From assembly GCA_935421135.1 (NCBI GenBank), contig OW285196.1:7203501-7267500 (forward strand): a stretch of 64,000 bases of DNA. Direction: 5' to 3'. Shown in pieces: positions 56,019 to 64,000 of this stretch. Origin of the DNA: Bugulina stolonifera. Its lineage: Eukaryota > Bryozoa > Gymnolaemata > Cheilostomatida > Bugulidae. The position numbers and the translations under genes were made by a program. Position 1 is the first letter of the stretch, and each line of letters opens with the position of its first letter. The notes beneath the pieces were generated by a model that had not been told where the DNA came from, searched no databases, and was given only the letters and a program-made list of their open reading frames with translations.

Positions 56019-57076
56019 ATGAAGGTCTACGTGATATTTACTTCTCCCCTCCTCAACCACCATCTTTTGGAGGAAAGAGAAAGTTAGTTTTAGCTTCTCC
56101 TCCTGGTATTAATGAGAATGATGTTGAGAAGTGGTTGAGAAGTCAAGACGCATACACTCTTCATCGCCCGATTAGAATGAAGTTTACAAGGAGAAAAACG
56201 TTTGTGAGTGGGATTGGTGAACAACTCCAGGCAGATCTCGTGGATGTGCGTGCGCACAAGGACTCAAATGATGGAGTAACATTTTTGCTCACCTGCATAG
56301 ATGCCTTCTCACGGAAAGCATGGGTCTTTCCTCTTCATTCCAAGTCTGGTCTGGAAGTGTCCAATGCACTCATCTCTCTATTCGAAAATGAAAGCTTTAG
56401 ACAAATACAAACTGATAAAGGTAAGGAGTTCCTAAACAGAAGGGTGAGTGAAGTGCTAAAGAAGTATGGAGTTAGCCATTTCACCTCTGAGAATGAGATC
56501 ATCAAGGCTGCTCTTGTTGAACGCTTTAATAGAACATTGAGAGGGAAAATTCATCGTCTACTCACTTATAGAGGGGATGGACGCTACTTAGAAGATGTAG
56601 AAGACCTAGTCCAAGGATATAACAACAGTTTTAATAGGTCAATTGGAATGAAACCTATTGAGGTTGATTACGATAATCAAGAAGAGGTTTGGGTTCGGTT
56701 AAATGAGTTCTCACCTAAACGATGGTTAAAGAAAACAAGAGTAAAATACTCACCAGGTGATCATGTTCGGATTTCGATGGCTCGTAGTAGCTTTGAGCGA
56801 GGGTTCACACCAAACTGGTCAACCGAGATATTCACCATAAAAGCAGTCAAGGCACATACCTCACCTCCTGTCTATACACTGGAAGACCTAAACAAAGAAG
56901 GAGTAGATGGAACATTCTATGCACAAGAATTGCAACATGTTAACCTACCTGAAATCTTTAGAGTTGAGAAAGTCATACGTAAACGGAGAAGGAGAGGAAA
57001 AGAAGAGAGTTTCGTGAAATGGAGTGGTTATCCCTCTTCATTTAATAGTTGGATAGATTCTAGTCAGTTTGTGTAA
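56006..57076 (+). CDS. DDE integrase with C-terminal chromodomain, element 2
   Basis: 356 residues, retrovirus-type integrase of the F54H12.3/Polinton family. Conserved SQDAYTLHRPIRMKF at 46-60. Catalytic D77 (LQADLVD), D137 (QTDKGKEF) and E172 (ALVERFNR), with 34 residues between the last two. C-terminal chromodomain about 317-356 (FRVEKVIRKR ... ESFVKWSGYPSSFNSWID), which in related elements binds modified histones and steers insertion. It would cut and join the element ends, giving the 6-bp duplications seen. All key residues present. Confidence 0.93.
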   Translation: MDDIDEGLRDIYFSPPQPPSFGGKRKLVLASPPGINENDVEKWLRSQDAYTLHRPIRMKFTRRKTFVSGIGEQLQADLVDVRAHKDSNDGVTFLLTCIDAFSRKAWVFPLHSKSGLEVSNALISLFENESFRQIQTDKGKEFLNRRVSEVLKKYGVSHFTSENEIIKAALVERFNRTLRGKIHRLLTYRGDGRYLEDVEDLVQGYNNSFNRSIGMKPIEVDYDNQEEVWVRLNEFSPKRWLKKTRVKYSPGDHVRISMARSSFERGFTPNWSTEIFTIKAVKAHTSPPVYTLEDLNKEGVDGTFYAQELQHVNLPEIFRVEKVIRKRRRRGKEESFVKWSGYPSSFNSWIDSSQFV

Positions 57077-57130
57077 GATCAAAGGTAGTATAAATTCGAT
57101 ATGTAAGTTCAGTTTTGCTCACTCTCAAAG

Positions 57131-57877
57131 ATGGCCTTCAATGTCACACTTACCTCAAATGTACGCATCGGTGGGAGTGACACAAACACCAATGCTCACT
57201 TCATTACGAAGCTAGCCAAGACATTGAAGCTTCACTCATCACAGTGGGAGGTTGGGTTACTTGACATTCAGTACCCTGCATCCTGGAGAAATGTGGAAGA
57301 TGGCTATGTAGTGGTTACGAATACAAAAGATGGAGTCAAACGGAAATGTGAAATCAGGAGTGGAAGGTATGCTTCCATGGGTGAACTTTTGAGTGAGATC
57401 AATAGAATACTAATAAACTACGACTTAGAAAAAGTAGTGAGCTTTTACTATGATAGTCTACGGAATGAAACCTTCCTCATGTTGAGAGAACAGGAACACT
57501 CTGTCATGATGTCACGTGATGTTGCGTGGGTGTTGGGATTCGAACCTGATGTAGAATATGCTGCGGAAATCAACAGGAGTCAAAACCCTCCAGACATCAA
57601 TGCTGGTTTCACATCCCTCTATGTCTACTCCTCCGTAGTCTCACCAAGACATGTTGGAGATAGTCTAGTCCCCCTACTTCGCACAGTTCCTATAACAGAG
57701 AGTGAAAGAAATAGCACCGTTTTCTTTGAGTTTTCGAATGTTCAATACTCTCCAGTGTCTAATACAAGCACAGACCTCATCGAGGTAGATATAAGACGTG
57801 ATGATGGAGAAAGGGTCTCATTTCGCAGTGGAAAGGTTGTGCTGACGGTTCGTTTCAGACCGCGTGGAGAGAAATAA
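57131..57877 (+). CDS. Penton-like minor capsid protein, element 2
   Basis: 248 residues. N-terminus AFNVTLTSNVRIGGSDTNTN followed by HFITKLAKTLKL and WEVGLLDIQYPASW, matching the usual start of the animal Polinton minor capsid protein (single jelly roll, penton) as I know the family. Remainder is beta-rich. Would form the capsid vertices. Stop at 57875-57877 is one base before the next ATG. Confidence 0.72.
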   Translation: MAFNVTLTSNVRIGGSDTNTNAHFITKLAKTLKLHSSQWEVGLLDIQYPASWRNVEDGYVVVTNTKDGVKRKCEIRSGRYASMGELLSEINRILINYDLEKVVSFYYDSLRNETFLMLREQEHSVMMSRDVAWVLGFEPDVEYAAEINRSQNPPDINAGFTSLYVYSSVVSPRHVGDSLVPLLRTVPITESERNSTVFFEFSNVQYSPVSNTSTDLIEVDIRRDDGERVSFRSGKVVLTVRFRPRGEK

Positions 57878-57878
57878 C

Positions 57879-58289
57879 ATGGCCCCTCGCATAGTTCCAT
57901 ATTTTCCTGATGAGTCAGGTGAGATGTATGAAGACTATTATGCAAACCAGGTGGGAGAGGGAATGAGTGTGTACAGGGGAAAACCTATTATGACGGGTAA
58001 TGGGATCGGCTCACTCTTTTCTGGACTGGCCCGAGGGGTCCTTCCCATGCTAAAGAATGGTGCCAAAACTATTGGGAAAAAGCTATTGACTACTGGAGCT
58101 TCGGTTCTGGGAGATGTAATCAAGGGAGAGAACTTCAAATCCTCTGCAGCAAAACGTTTTCGTGAAGCTGGTGGGGATCTTCTAGGTGATGTAGAAGATG
58201 AATTACGTGAACCACCTGCCAAACGTGCACGAGTTAGTCAAAAGTCTACAAAGAAAAAGCGTAAAGGAAGAAAAACAGTTTTTGACTAA
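57879..58289 (+). CDS. pVI-like virion protein, element 2
   Basis: 136 residues from ATG 57879. Middle segment GNGIGSLFSGLARGVLPMLK, then amphipathic helices (GKKLLTTGASVLGDVIKG) and a basic tail with a likely nuclear signal (KKKRKGRK). This form is common to Polintons and adintoviruses and resembles adenovirus pVI, a membrane-active cement protein cleaved by the viral protease. Deleted in element 1. Confidence 0.75.
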   Translation: MAPRIVPYFPDESGEMYEDYYANQVGEGMSVYRGKPIMTGNGIGSLFSGLARGVLPMLKNGAKTIGKKLLTTGASVLGDVIKGENFKSSAAKRFREAGGDLLGDVEDELREPPAKRARVSQKSTKKKRKGRKTVFD

Positions 58290-58394
58290 ATGAAAGATAA
58301 ATATATAATCCACACCTAGACTCACCACTCCCCACTCTTAGACAAGCGACTGTAGGAGCAAGTACTAGATGGAACAACTCTCACACTATCGAAC

Positions 58395-59741
58395 ATGTCC
58401 GTCACACATCGAGCCATCTCTCTCTCCAAGGTTTCTGAAGACTCTCCAGACACGGTTGACTCCAGTTTTGACTTATTTGCCACTCCGCCAACTCATACTA
58501 GCGTGCTCAGAGGTGAGTGGGTACCTTTGGCTCCTGTTACGGACTCCCCTGATGGCACTATTGAATTTAACATCCCGCCCGCAGACGAACTCTACACAGA
58601 TCTATCAAGGTCTTACTTACACACCACAGTAAAGGTGAGCAAGGCTGATGGAAGCGTACTACCTGCGGAAGAACAACTAAAGGTTGTTCCAGGGGACAAT
58701 TTTATGCACAGTCTCTTTTCTTCTGCCACTGTTCAACTGGCCGGGCAAGATGTTGAGTATGAACCAAACTATGGACATAGAGCTTATGTCGAGAATCTCC
58801 TAAACTATGGTAAAGATGCTAAGAGCACATATATGAAAGTTGGGAGTGGGTGGATGGAGGATGAAGGAACTGGAGAAGACTATGATGGTATACCTCCCGA
58901 AGTGGTTGAAAAAAGAAAGAAACTTATAGCCACAAGTAAAGAGATGAGCTTCTATGGGAGACCTAGGTTGAGTATGTTTTCTCAAGGAAGACTTATTCCA
59001 CCAGGAGTTCGCTCTCGCCTTACTCTACAACGTGCTATTCCACAAATGGCCCTCTTAGCAGAAACAGACAACCCTGCAGGAGGGGCGAAGATTTCTATAA
59101 CTAAGACAGAATTGTGGATTCGACGTGTACAAGCCAATCCAGCCTTACAAAAAGCACAAATGGATGTTTGGGTTGTGCAACAAGAGTCTATAAAACTACC
59201 AATTGACCGAATAAAAACTCATTTCCATGTCATCCCTGCTGGACACCAGTCAGTGAGAGTAAACTTTGATCAAGCGGGACAGAAGCCAAACAGAGTCTTT
59301 GTCGGACTAGTCAACCATACTGCAAAGAGTGGAACGTATAAGCAAAATCCCTTCAAATTTGGACATAACAATCTAAGTTCATTAGAATTACTAATTGATG
59401 GAACACCGGTGACCCGAAGATATGAACCAAATTTTGCAAGTGGAAAGTTTGCTCGTGAATTCATGAATTTGTTCACTGTCACAAATACATCCGATGCTGA
59501 CACAGGGAATGAGATCTCCCCTAGCAAATACAAGTCCTGCGCTGCTCTCTACGCCTTTGACATTTCAGGAGATTTGTGTGATGACAACTTTCACTTGTTA
59601 TCAAATGGGAGTCTATCTATTAATCTAGCATTTGCTAATCAAACTCAAAATACACTTGGACTGTTTGTATACGAAGAAAAAGATGACATTATCTACTTGA
59701 ATGCAAATCACGAAGTATCTATGGTAGCCGGGATGATGTAA
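58395..59741 (+). CDS. Major capsid protein, F54H12.2 family, element 2
   Basis: 448 residues. Opening DSSFDLFATPPTHTSV, then GTIEFNIPPADELYTDL, FMHSLFSSATVQLAG and HRAYVENLLNYGKDAK, the signature order of the F54H12.2-like capsid proteins of animal Polintons, which adopt a double jelly roll. Length agrees with the family. It would form the pseudo-hexameric capsomers. The last 90 residues survive as a fragment in element 1. Six bases separate its stop from the protease ATG. Confidence 0.9.
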   Translation: MSVTHRAISLSKVSEDSPDTVDSSFDLFATPPTHTSVLRGEWVPLAPVTDSPDGTIEFNIPPADELYTDLSRSYLHTTVKVSKADGSVLPAEEQLKVVPGDNFMHSLFSSATVQLAGQDVEYEPNYGHRAYVENLLNYGKDAKSTYMKVGSGWMEDEGTGEDYDGIPPEVVEKRKKLIATSKEMSFYGRPRLSMFSQGRLIPPGVRSRLTLQRAIPQMALLAETDNPAGGAKISITKTELWIRRVQANPALQKAQMDVWVVQQESIKLPIDRIKTHFHVIPAGHQSVRVNFDQAGQKPNRVFVGLVNHTAKSGTYKQNPFKFGHNNLSSLELLIDGTPVTRRYEPNFASGKFAREFMNLFTVTNTSDADTGNEISPSKYKSCAALYAFDISGDLCDDNFHLLSNGSLSINLAFANQTQNTLGLFVYEEKDDIIYLNANHEVSMVAGMM

Positions 59742-59747
59742 AAAAAA

Positions 59748-60275
59748 ATGGATACATTCTCAATCTCGAATATTCTATCTGATGATAAACTCTCATCAAC
59801 CTCCTTTAGAGGAGTTATGCCAAGGGATCACTTCTTAGACTCCTTCTCCCCATCTGGATCTTTTGTTTTCAACACTCAAACAAGTGAGAAAAGTGGCGAG
59901 CATTGGATCTCTGTTTTTTCGAATGGAAAAGAAATAGAGTATTTCGACTCCTATGGTCTCCCCCCTTCTATTTATCCTGATGTGGGTAAGATGTTACAAC
60001 AATGGGGAATACCAATAGTATGGAATGGAGAGTGTCTACAAGAAGAGAGTACTAACGTGTGTGGAGACTACTGCATCTTGTTCTGTCTCCTTCGAGCTCG
60101 AGGGTGGAGTATGGAGGGAATAATTACACGGCTAAGCAGAGTAGAAGGAAGAGTTCGAGATCATTCTATAAGAGCTCTATTTCAACGTTTATACTATAAT
60201 AAAAGAAATAATACTTTCCCACTCACAACGCATGTAAACAATATTATGCTTTTTTCACCTTTTCACTTTGACTAG
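59748..60275 (+). CDS. Adenain-type cysteine protease, element 2
   Basis: 175 residues, family C5 (adenovirus protease fold). Catalytic His52 (GEHWISVF), Asp67 (EYFDSYG), Gln98 (GECLQEE) and Cys105 (NVCGDYC) are in the proper order and spacing. In this group the enzyme matures capsid proteins. Last of the rightward virion genes. Intact, unlike the element 1 copy. Confidence 0.92.
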   Translation: MDTFSISNILSDDKLSSTSFRGVMPRDHFLDSFSPSGSFVFNTQTSEKSGEHWISVFSNGKEIEYFDSYGLPPSIYPDVGKMLQQWGIPIVWNGECLQEESTNVCGDYCILFCLLRARGWSMEGIITRLSRVEGRVRDHSIRALFQRLYYNKRNNTFPLTTHVNNIMLFSPFHFD

Positions 60276-60458
60276 AGAGAAATACTTCACCTTACTTATA
60301 ATTCGTTTTTATACTACTATAACTAAAAAAAAAAAAAAAAAAAAAAAAAAAGAGACCAATAGTTTTTATCTTACCTGCATTCTTTTTTTTTTTTTTCTTT
60401 GCTTTTTAGATTTCTGCTTGATTCTTGATTCTTTTATTTTTTCTCTATTTATCTTCGT

Positions 60459-60464
60459 AATAAA
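60459..60464 (+). terminator. Polyadenylation signal, element 2
   Basis: AATAAA 180 bp after the protease stop, after an A run (60326-60350) and a T-rich stretch; same place as in element 1. Probably the shared 3' end of rightward transcripts. Confidence 0.5.
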
Positions 60465-60511
60465 ACAATACTACTGAAGAAAGCTGCATCTTTTCTATCT
60501 TGGAATAATAC

Positions 60512-60772
60512 TCATCCATGGGTTGTTGTGGTCTCGCCCCTATCCGAGGCCCGCTCCGGGGAGGACGGAGAGTCCACCATGTTAGAAAGATCCTTTCGGG
60601 CAGGACTCCCCACACCTATTATTTTCCCCTTCTTCCGTGCCTCTTTTAACGCATCCACCTCTTCTTTCCTCTTCTGACTGCACTCTTCTTCCTCAATAAT
60701 CCCATCCATTTGTGAGTCCGTTAAGCCCGCAAATAACTCTTCTTGGTTTTGTACTATGTTGTCAGTATCCAT
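60512..60772 (-). CDS. Small acidic leftward ORF, element 2 only
   Basis: 86 residues on the minus strand, charged (QMDGIIEEEECSQKRKEEVD), no recognised domain. Convergent with the protease gene. Element 1 has nothing equivalent: its sequence diverges right after the TTGGAATAATA shared at 60510. A leftward TATAAAGG-type sequence (complement of CCTTTATA near 60855) lies about 80 bp upstream, which supports a real gene. Confidence 0.45.
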   Translation of the reverse strand: MDTDNIVQNQEELFAGLTDSQMDGIIEEEECSQKRKEEVDALKEARKKGKIIGVGSPARKDLSNMVDSPSSPERASDRGETTTTHG

Positions 60773-60900
60773 TGATAATGTACTATTGTAGTAGTGTAGC
60801 TGTACAGTAGTGATGTGGTGAACTTTGAATGCTGAGACTGTGATCCCACTCTCCCTTTATACAACTGCTCATTTCTTGACTCCTCCCTTTTTTTATCCAA

Positions 60901-61593
60901 TCCCAATGTGACCCGATGTGAATCCGAAGCCTTCCGATGTGAATCCGAAGCCTCCCGATGCATCCCGATGTGAATCCGAAGCCTTCCGATGCATCCCGAT
61001 GTGATTCCGAAGCTTCCCGATGCATCCCGATGCATCCCGATGTGAATCCGAAGCTTCCCGATGCATCCCGATGTGATTCCGAAGCTTCCCGATGCATCCC
61101 GATGTGATTCCGAAGCTTCCCGATGCATCCCGATGTGAATCCGAAGCTTCCCGATGCATCCCGATGTGATCCCGAAGCTTCCCGATGCATCCCGATGTGA
61201 TTCCGAAGCTTCCCGATGCATCCCGATGCATCCCGATGTGAATTGACACATCGGGATGCATCGGGAAGCTTCGGAATCACATCGGGATGCATCGGGATGC
61301 ATCGGGAAGCTTCGGAATCACATCGGGATGCATCGGGAAGCTTCGGAATCACATCGGGATGCATCGGGAAGCGTCGGATTCACATCGGGATGCATCGGGA
61401 AGCTTCGGAATCACATCGGGAAGCTTCGGAATCACATCGGGATGCATCGGGAGGCTTCGGATTCACATCGGGGTGCATCGGGAGGCTTCGGATTCACATC
61501 GGGGTGCATCGGGAGGCTTCGGATTCACATCGGGGTGCATCGGGAGGCTTCGGATTCACATCGGGAGGCTTCGGATTCACATCGGGGTGGGGA
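60901..61593. repeat. Head-to-head satellite array, element 2
   Basis: Units of about 31 bp built from a 10-bp core (GCATCGGGAT, GCATCGGGAA) with GCTTCGG-type inserts. From 60901 to about 61243 they run on the minus strand and from about 61247 to 61593 on the plus strand, making a giant imperfect palindrome centred at TGAATTGACA near 61244. ORFs on both strands are artefacts of the repeat. Confidence 0.93.
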
Positions 61594-61885
61594 AATGGTT
61601 AGACTCCGCCCACTGAATACTACTATTTAAGGTATAAGTTTCTCACTCTAGCAGTATGAACAATCAGCCTCTAGTCAACAGAGTGAGAGTAAACAGAGAC
61701 AGCTACCTACTAGTCAGTGCCTGATCAGAGATGTCAACAAGTAGAACATAAGGTTAGTGTTAAATGGAGTAATTGGCAGCAATTGTGAAGTGTTTATTGT
61801 ATAAAATGCTATCAAGCTAAAAAATAACTCACACCCTACTACTATATATTTTTATAGGGAGGCTAAACAATTTAATATATTACAT
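61594..61885. other. Region between array and right repeat, element 2
   Basis: Begins with GGTTAGACTCC, shared with element 1 near 51030. CTATTTAAGG at about 61624 could be a rightward TATA-like box. No ORF of note follows, so a short RNA is possible but unsupported. Confidence 0.35.
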
Positions 61886-62211
61886 TATAGTCCCACCCCA
61901 GTGGAACTCGGAATGGGCGGCGGGCCGCTGCCTAGTCGCTTGGCCCGGTGGATACGGGGCACCGGCGTCGCCTCCACGTGTACGGTCGGCGCCGCACGCA
62001 ACGTGGGCGGACGCGGCTTGACCGCCTCAAACGATTGGTCGTTCGGGTGAGTGGGGGTTGCGGGGTGGGGAGGGTGGGCGGCGGTGGAGGAGGGGTGGCG
62101 GTGATGACGGTGATGGCGGCGGCGGCGGCGGCGGCGGCGGTGGTGGTGGTGGTGGTGGCGGCGGCGGCGGCGGTGGCGGTGGTGGTGGTGGCGGCGGTGG
62201 TGGTGGTGGCG

Positions 62212-62242
<31 letters not shown>

Positions 62243-62613
62243 TGGTGAGGGCGGTGGTGGTGGCGGCGGCGACGGCGGTGGTGAGGGCGGCGGTGGCGGC
62301 GGCGGCGACGGCGGTGGCGCGGACGGGACGAGGGCGGTGGCGGGGAGGAGGGAGGAGTGGGAGGTGGGGGAGGGGGAGGGGAGGAGGGTGGGAAGGAGGA
62401 AGGGAAGGGGTCGTGGCCGGGTTCGGGGTCAAGTGTGCAAATGTTTTTTCGACCAATCAGAAGGGGGGATTTTGGGGTGACCTTGGCAAGGTCGTGTGCA
62501 AAATTTTTGTGCTCTTCTGTGATTGGTTGAAATCGGAAATACCGGCTTGTGATTGGTTGAAAACAGGGGTCAATGAGTGCGTGTCTGTCTAGAAGTGCAC
62601 TGACTATACTACT
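61886..62613 (-). repeat. Right terminal inverted repeat, element 2
   Basis: 728 bp, complement of 51893-52620; long stretches including the whole triplet tract read identically, unlike the diverged repeats of element 1. Confidence 0.94.
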
Positions 62614-62705
62614 ATCCAGTGCCAATATTTTATGGTGACCACTACAACCCTGTAGCTGTAACACGCTCAATAAAGTCAAGTAATTGGAACACACTAGTAG
62701 ATTGT

Positions 62706-63082
62706 AAGGCTGGAACGAATCCAAAAATCTTCGAATCTGACGATTCCGATTCCTGACACCATGCAGATTCTCGATTCCGATTCCTAAACGATTCCGCGTG
62801 GAATTACTCGTTTTAACAAATTCAATATCTTTTGTCACCAAATAAACCATGTAATCGAACTGTATAAGCATATTTCATCTACTATTCACTGTTAGTTTGT
62901 AGATGAGGACATTTTGTTCAACATTTTTTATTAATAATTAAATAATTTTATAAATAATTGCTACAAAAAATAACAAAAACTTTACCATGTTGGATTCGAA
63001 CCTGAGCATTTTGGAACCGAGATTCGGAACCGTGCCTAAGGATTCGGAATCGGATCCGGATTCGTGGATTTGTCACAGCCTT
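62706..63082. mobile_element. 377-bp MITE with 10-bp target duplication
   Basis: Inverted ends AAGGCTGGAACGAATCC and complement of GGATTTGTCACAGCCTT; flanks AGTAGATTGT at 62696-62705 and 63083-63092. Block A has the empty site at 25432-25441 (AATAGATCGT). Interior has repeated GATTCCGATTCC motifs in both orientations. A 9-11 bp duplication suggests Mutator-type mobilisation. Confidence 0.82.
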
Positions 63083-63092
63083 AGTAGATTGT

Positions 63093-63712
63093 ATATTTTA
63101 TTGTTGTAAAACTGGTGGCTGCCATCCTGTGAACTTTTGCCACAACTCATCAGTTAGAAATTTAATATTATTTTATCCATTTCATTGGCAGTGACTGCCC
63201 TCGCACAGAAACATCAAATAGATCCACTCCTCAACATTTATGTAACATGCCGAGGGTTAAAACTCTAACATCACAACGGCGGCATAACACGACTACTATC
63301 TAAATTTTCAAGAGCTAATGAATCAGTGTTGTTTGATAACATCTTTACAACACAGTATACTACTTTTACCAACTATCTGGAGTCGTACACACATGAGTGG
63401 GTACAACAGAAAGATTTCTCCCCAGCAAATATAGGATTGTTTAAAATTCCCAGAGGACGTCCCTCTCTCCTCGACACGTGTTGTGCTGTTTAACTGAACT
63501 TACCCTCTAGCGCTTGCATGGTTAGTCAGTTTCATCTCTCATTCTCTTGTTGCTCTAGCGGCTAGCCTATATGTTATCCAGCTCTACCTCAGCTACCCAG
63601 CAAAACACAACTACATGTATATTATTTTTGTGTGATATTCTCACATCGTGACACAAAGATCTATGTTCACTTTTAGGGTATCATGTTATTGCCATTGCGG
63701 CACACATAATAT
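63093..63712. other. Block B sequence right of the Polinton pair
   Basis: Up to about 63355 it matches 25440-25700. From 63356 to 63680 it differs from block A and shows no gene; then homology returns just before the LTR. Confidence 0.5.
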
Positions 63713-64000
63713 TGTAATGGTTTTTTGGATTTTGGTGTGGTCGTCCTGAGACGACTCCCGAGTCCAAAATGAAGTGCCTATGAGTGGTGCTAGGCCTTCT
63801 CATTACATGAAAGATTAACAGGTACTAGTAGTCAAAGAACTACCAAAGACGACCCATATGATCCCGAGTCAATGCTTGTTTGCTATACTGAGAAAGAGAG
63901 TGATCCGGCCTAGTAGGCAGTTCGTGTTGCAAGGTCGAGGACCTTAACAACTAGAATTTGACCTATCTAGGAAGTGAAAGTCGCTATATATAAGTATAGA
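63713..64000 (-). repeat. LTR start, block B copy
   Basis: TGTAATGG onward matches 25800-26100, preceded by ATAT. Runs off the window; shows the solo LTR predates the segmental duplication. Confidence 0.8.

Larger units (their letters stand above)
51893..62613 (+). mobile_element. Polinton-like virus-like element 2, apparently intact, no DNA polymerase
   Basis: 10,721 bp between 6-bp duplications ATCCAG (51887-51892, 62614-62619); empty site in block A at 25355-25360. Terminal inverted repeats of 728 bp each look identical. Ten rightward genes include integrase, packaging ATPase, protease, major capsid, penton-like and pVI-like proteins: a full virion set. No protein-primed family B DNA polymerase ORF exists; the longest ORF is 448 codons. 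Identical repeats and open genes indicate a recent insertion. Confidence 0.96.
39230..64000. repeat. Segmental duplication block B
   Basis: Copy of 18130-26161 in the same orientation, enlarged by a solo LTR, a CTAG-flanked transposon, a 250-bp hairpin-led insertion, two Polinton-like elements and a MITE, and reduced by deletions of about 1.0 and 1.6 kb. It continues past the right edge of the window. Confidence 0.88.

Noticed and set aside
60754..61630. Repetitive ORFs over the satellite of element 2
   Set aside because: Open in several frames on both strands because the unit lacks stops; no conserved start and no equivalent in element 1.

Overview
Eukaryotic, AT-rich, intron-containing DNA, most likely from a marine invertebrate. 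A demosponge is my best guess, from the short introns, frequent TACATGTA motifs and a family of nucleotidyltransferase-TPR genes, but nothing in the window proves it. A ciliary gene (DRC9/IQCG-like) shows a flagellated or ciliated organism. Host genes are few: the 3' two thirds of a DRC9-like gene (169-3347), a tRNA-Ala (38941-39012, minus) and a three-copy tandem family of large nucleotidyltransferase + TPR genes. Each family member has a 27-nt first exon, a 156-nt second exon and a giant last exon. Copy 1 spans 9701-16970, copy 2 spans 21244-35545, and copy 3 starts at 42025 with its last exon beyond the window.

The family grew by segmental duplication: about 18.1-26.2 kb (block A) and 39.2-64.0 kb (block B) are the same sequence apart from insertions and deletions, and copy 1 is an older relative. 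Because the blocks are paralogous, one often shows the empty site of an insertion in the other, so element ends can be read to the base. In this way I resolve: a P-element/THAP transposon (5305-9600, 8-bp target duplication) just upstream of copy 1; an internally deleted Ty3-like retrotransposon (19111-20802, 5-bp duplication); an LTR retrotransposon nested in a related solo LTR (26162-31730 inside 25800-32123) that carries gag and protease but a non-polymerase coding region; three hAT-type MITEs with a tRNA-like interior; a MITE with a 10-bp duplication (62706-63082); and a small transposon flanked by CTAG (40335-41229).

The centrepiece is two Polinton/Maverick-like virus-like elements in the same orientation, 77 bp apart, inside the intron of NTase-TPR copy 3. 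Element 1 is 43686-51815 (duplication TACAGT) and element 2 is 51893-62613 (duplication ATCCAG). Element 2 appears intact: 728-bp terminal inverted repeats made largely of GC-rich triplet repeats, a TATA box at the inner edge, and a tightly packed rightward gene series. In order these encode an unknown coiled-coil protein, a membrane protein, the packaging ATPase, a small glycine-rich virion protein, a basic/charged protein, an integrase with chromodomain, a penton-like protein, a pVI-like protein, the major capsid protein (F54H12.2 family) and an adenain-type protease. A small leftward gene and a satellite array follow. No protein-primed DNA polymerase B is present. Element 1 is a decayed sister: it has lost the pVI-like gene and most of the capsid gene, has a nonsense codon in the protease, and has lost one start codon.

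The genes of each Polinton work as one virion-and-integration module. The NTase-TPR genes look like an expanding lineage-specific family whose introns and promoter have become a sink for mobile elements.
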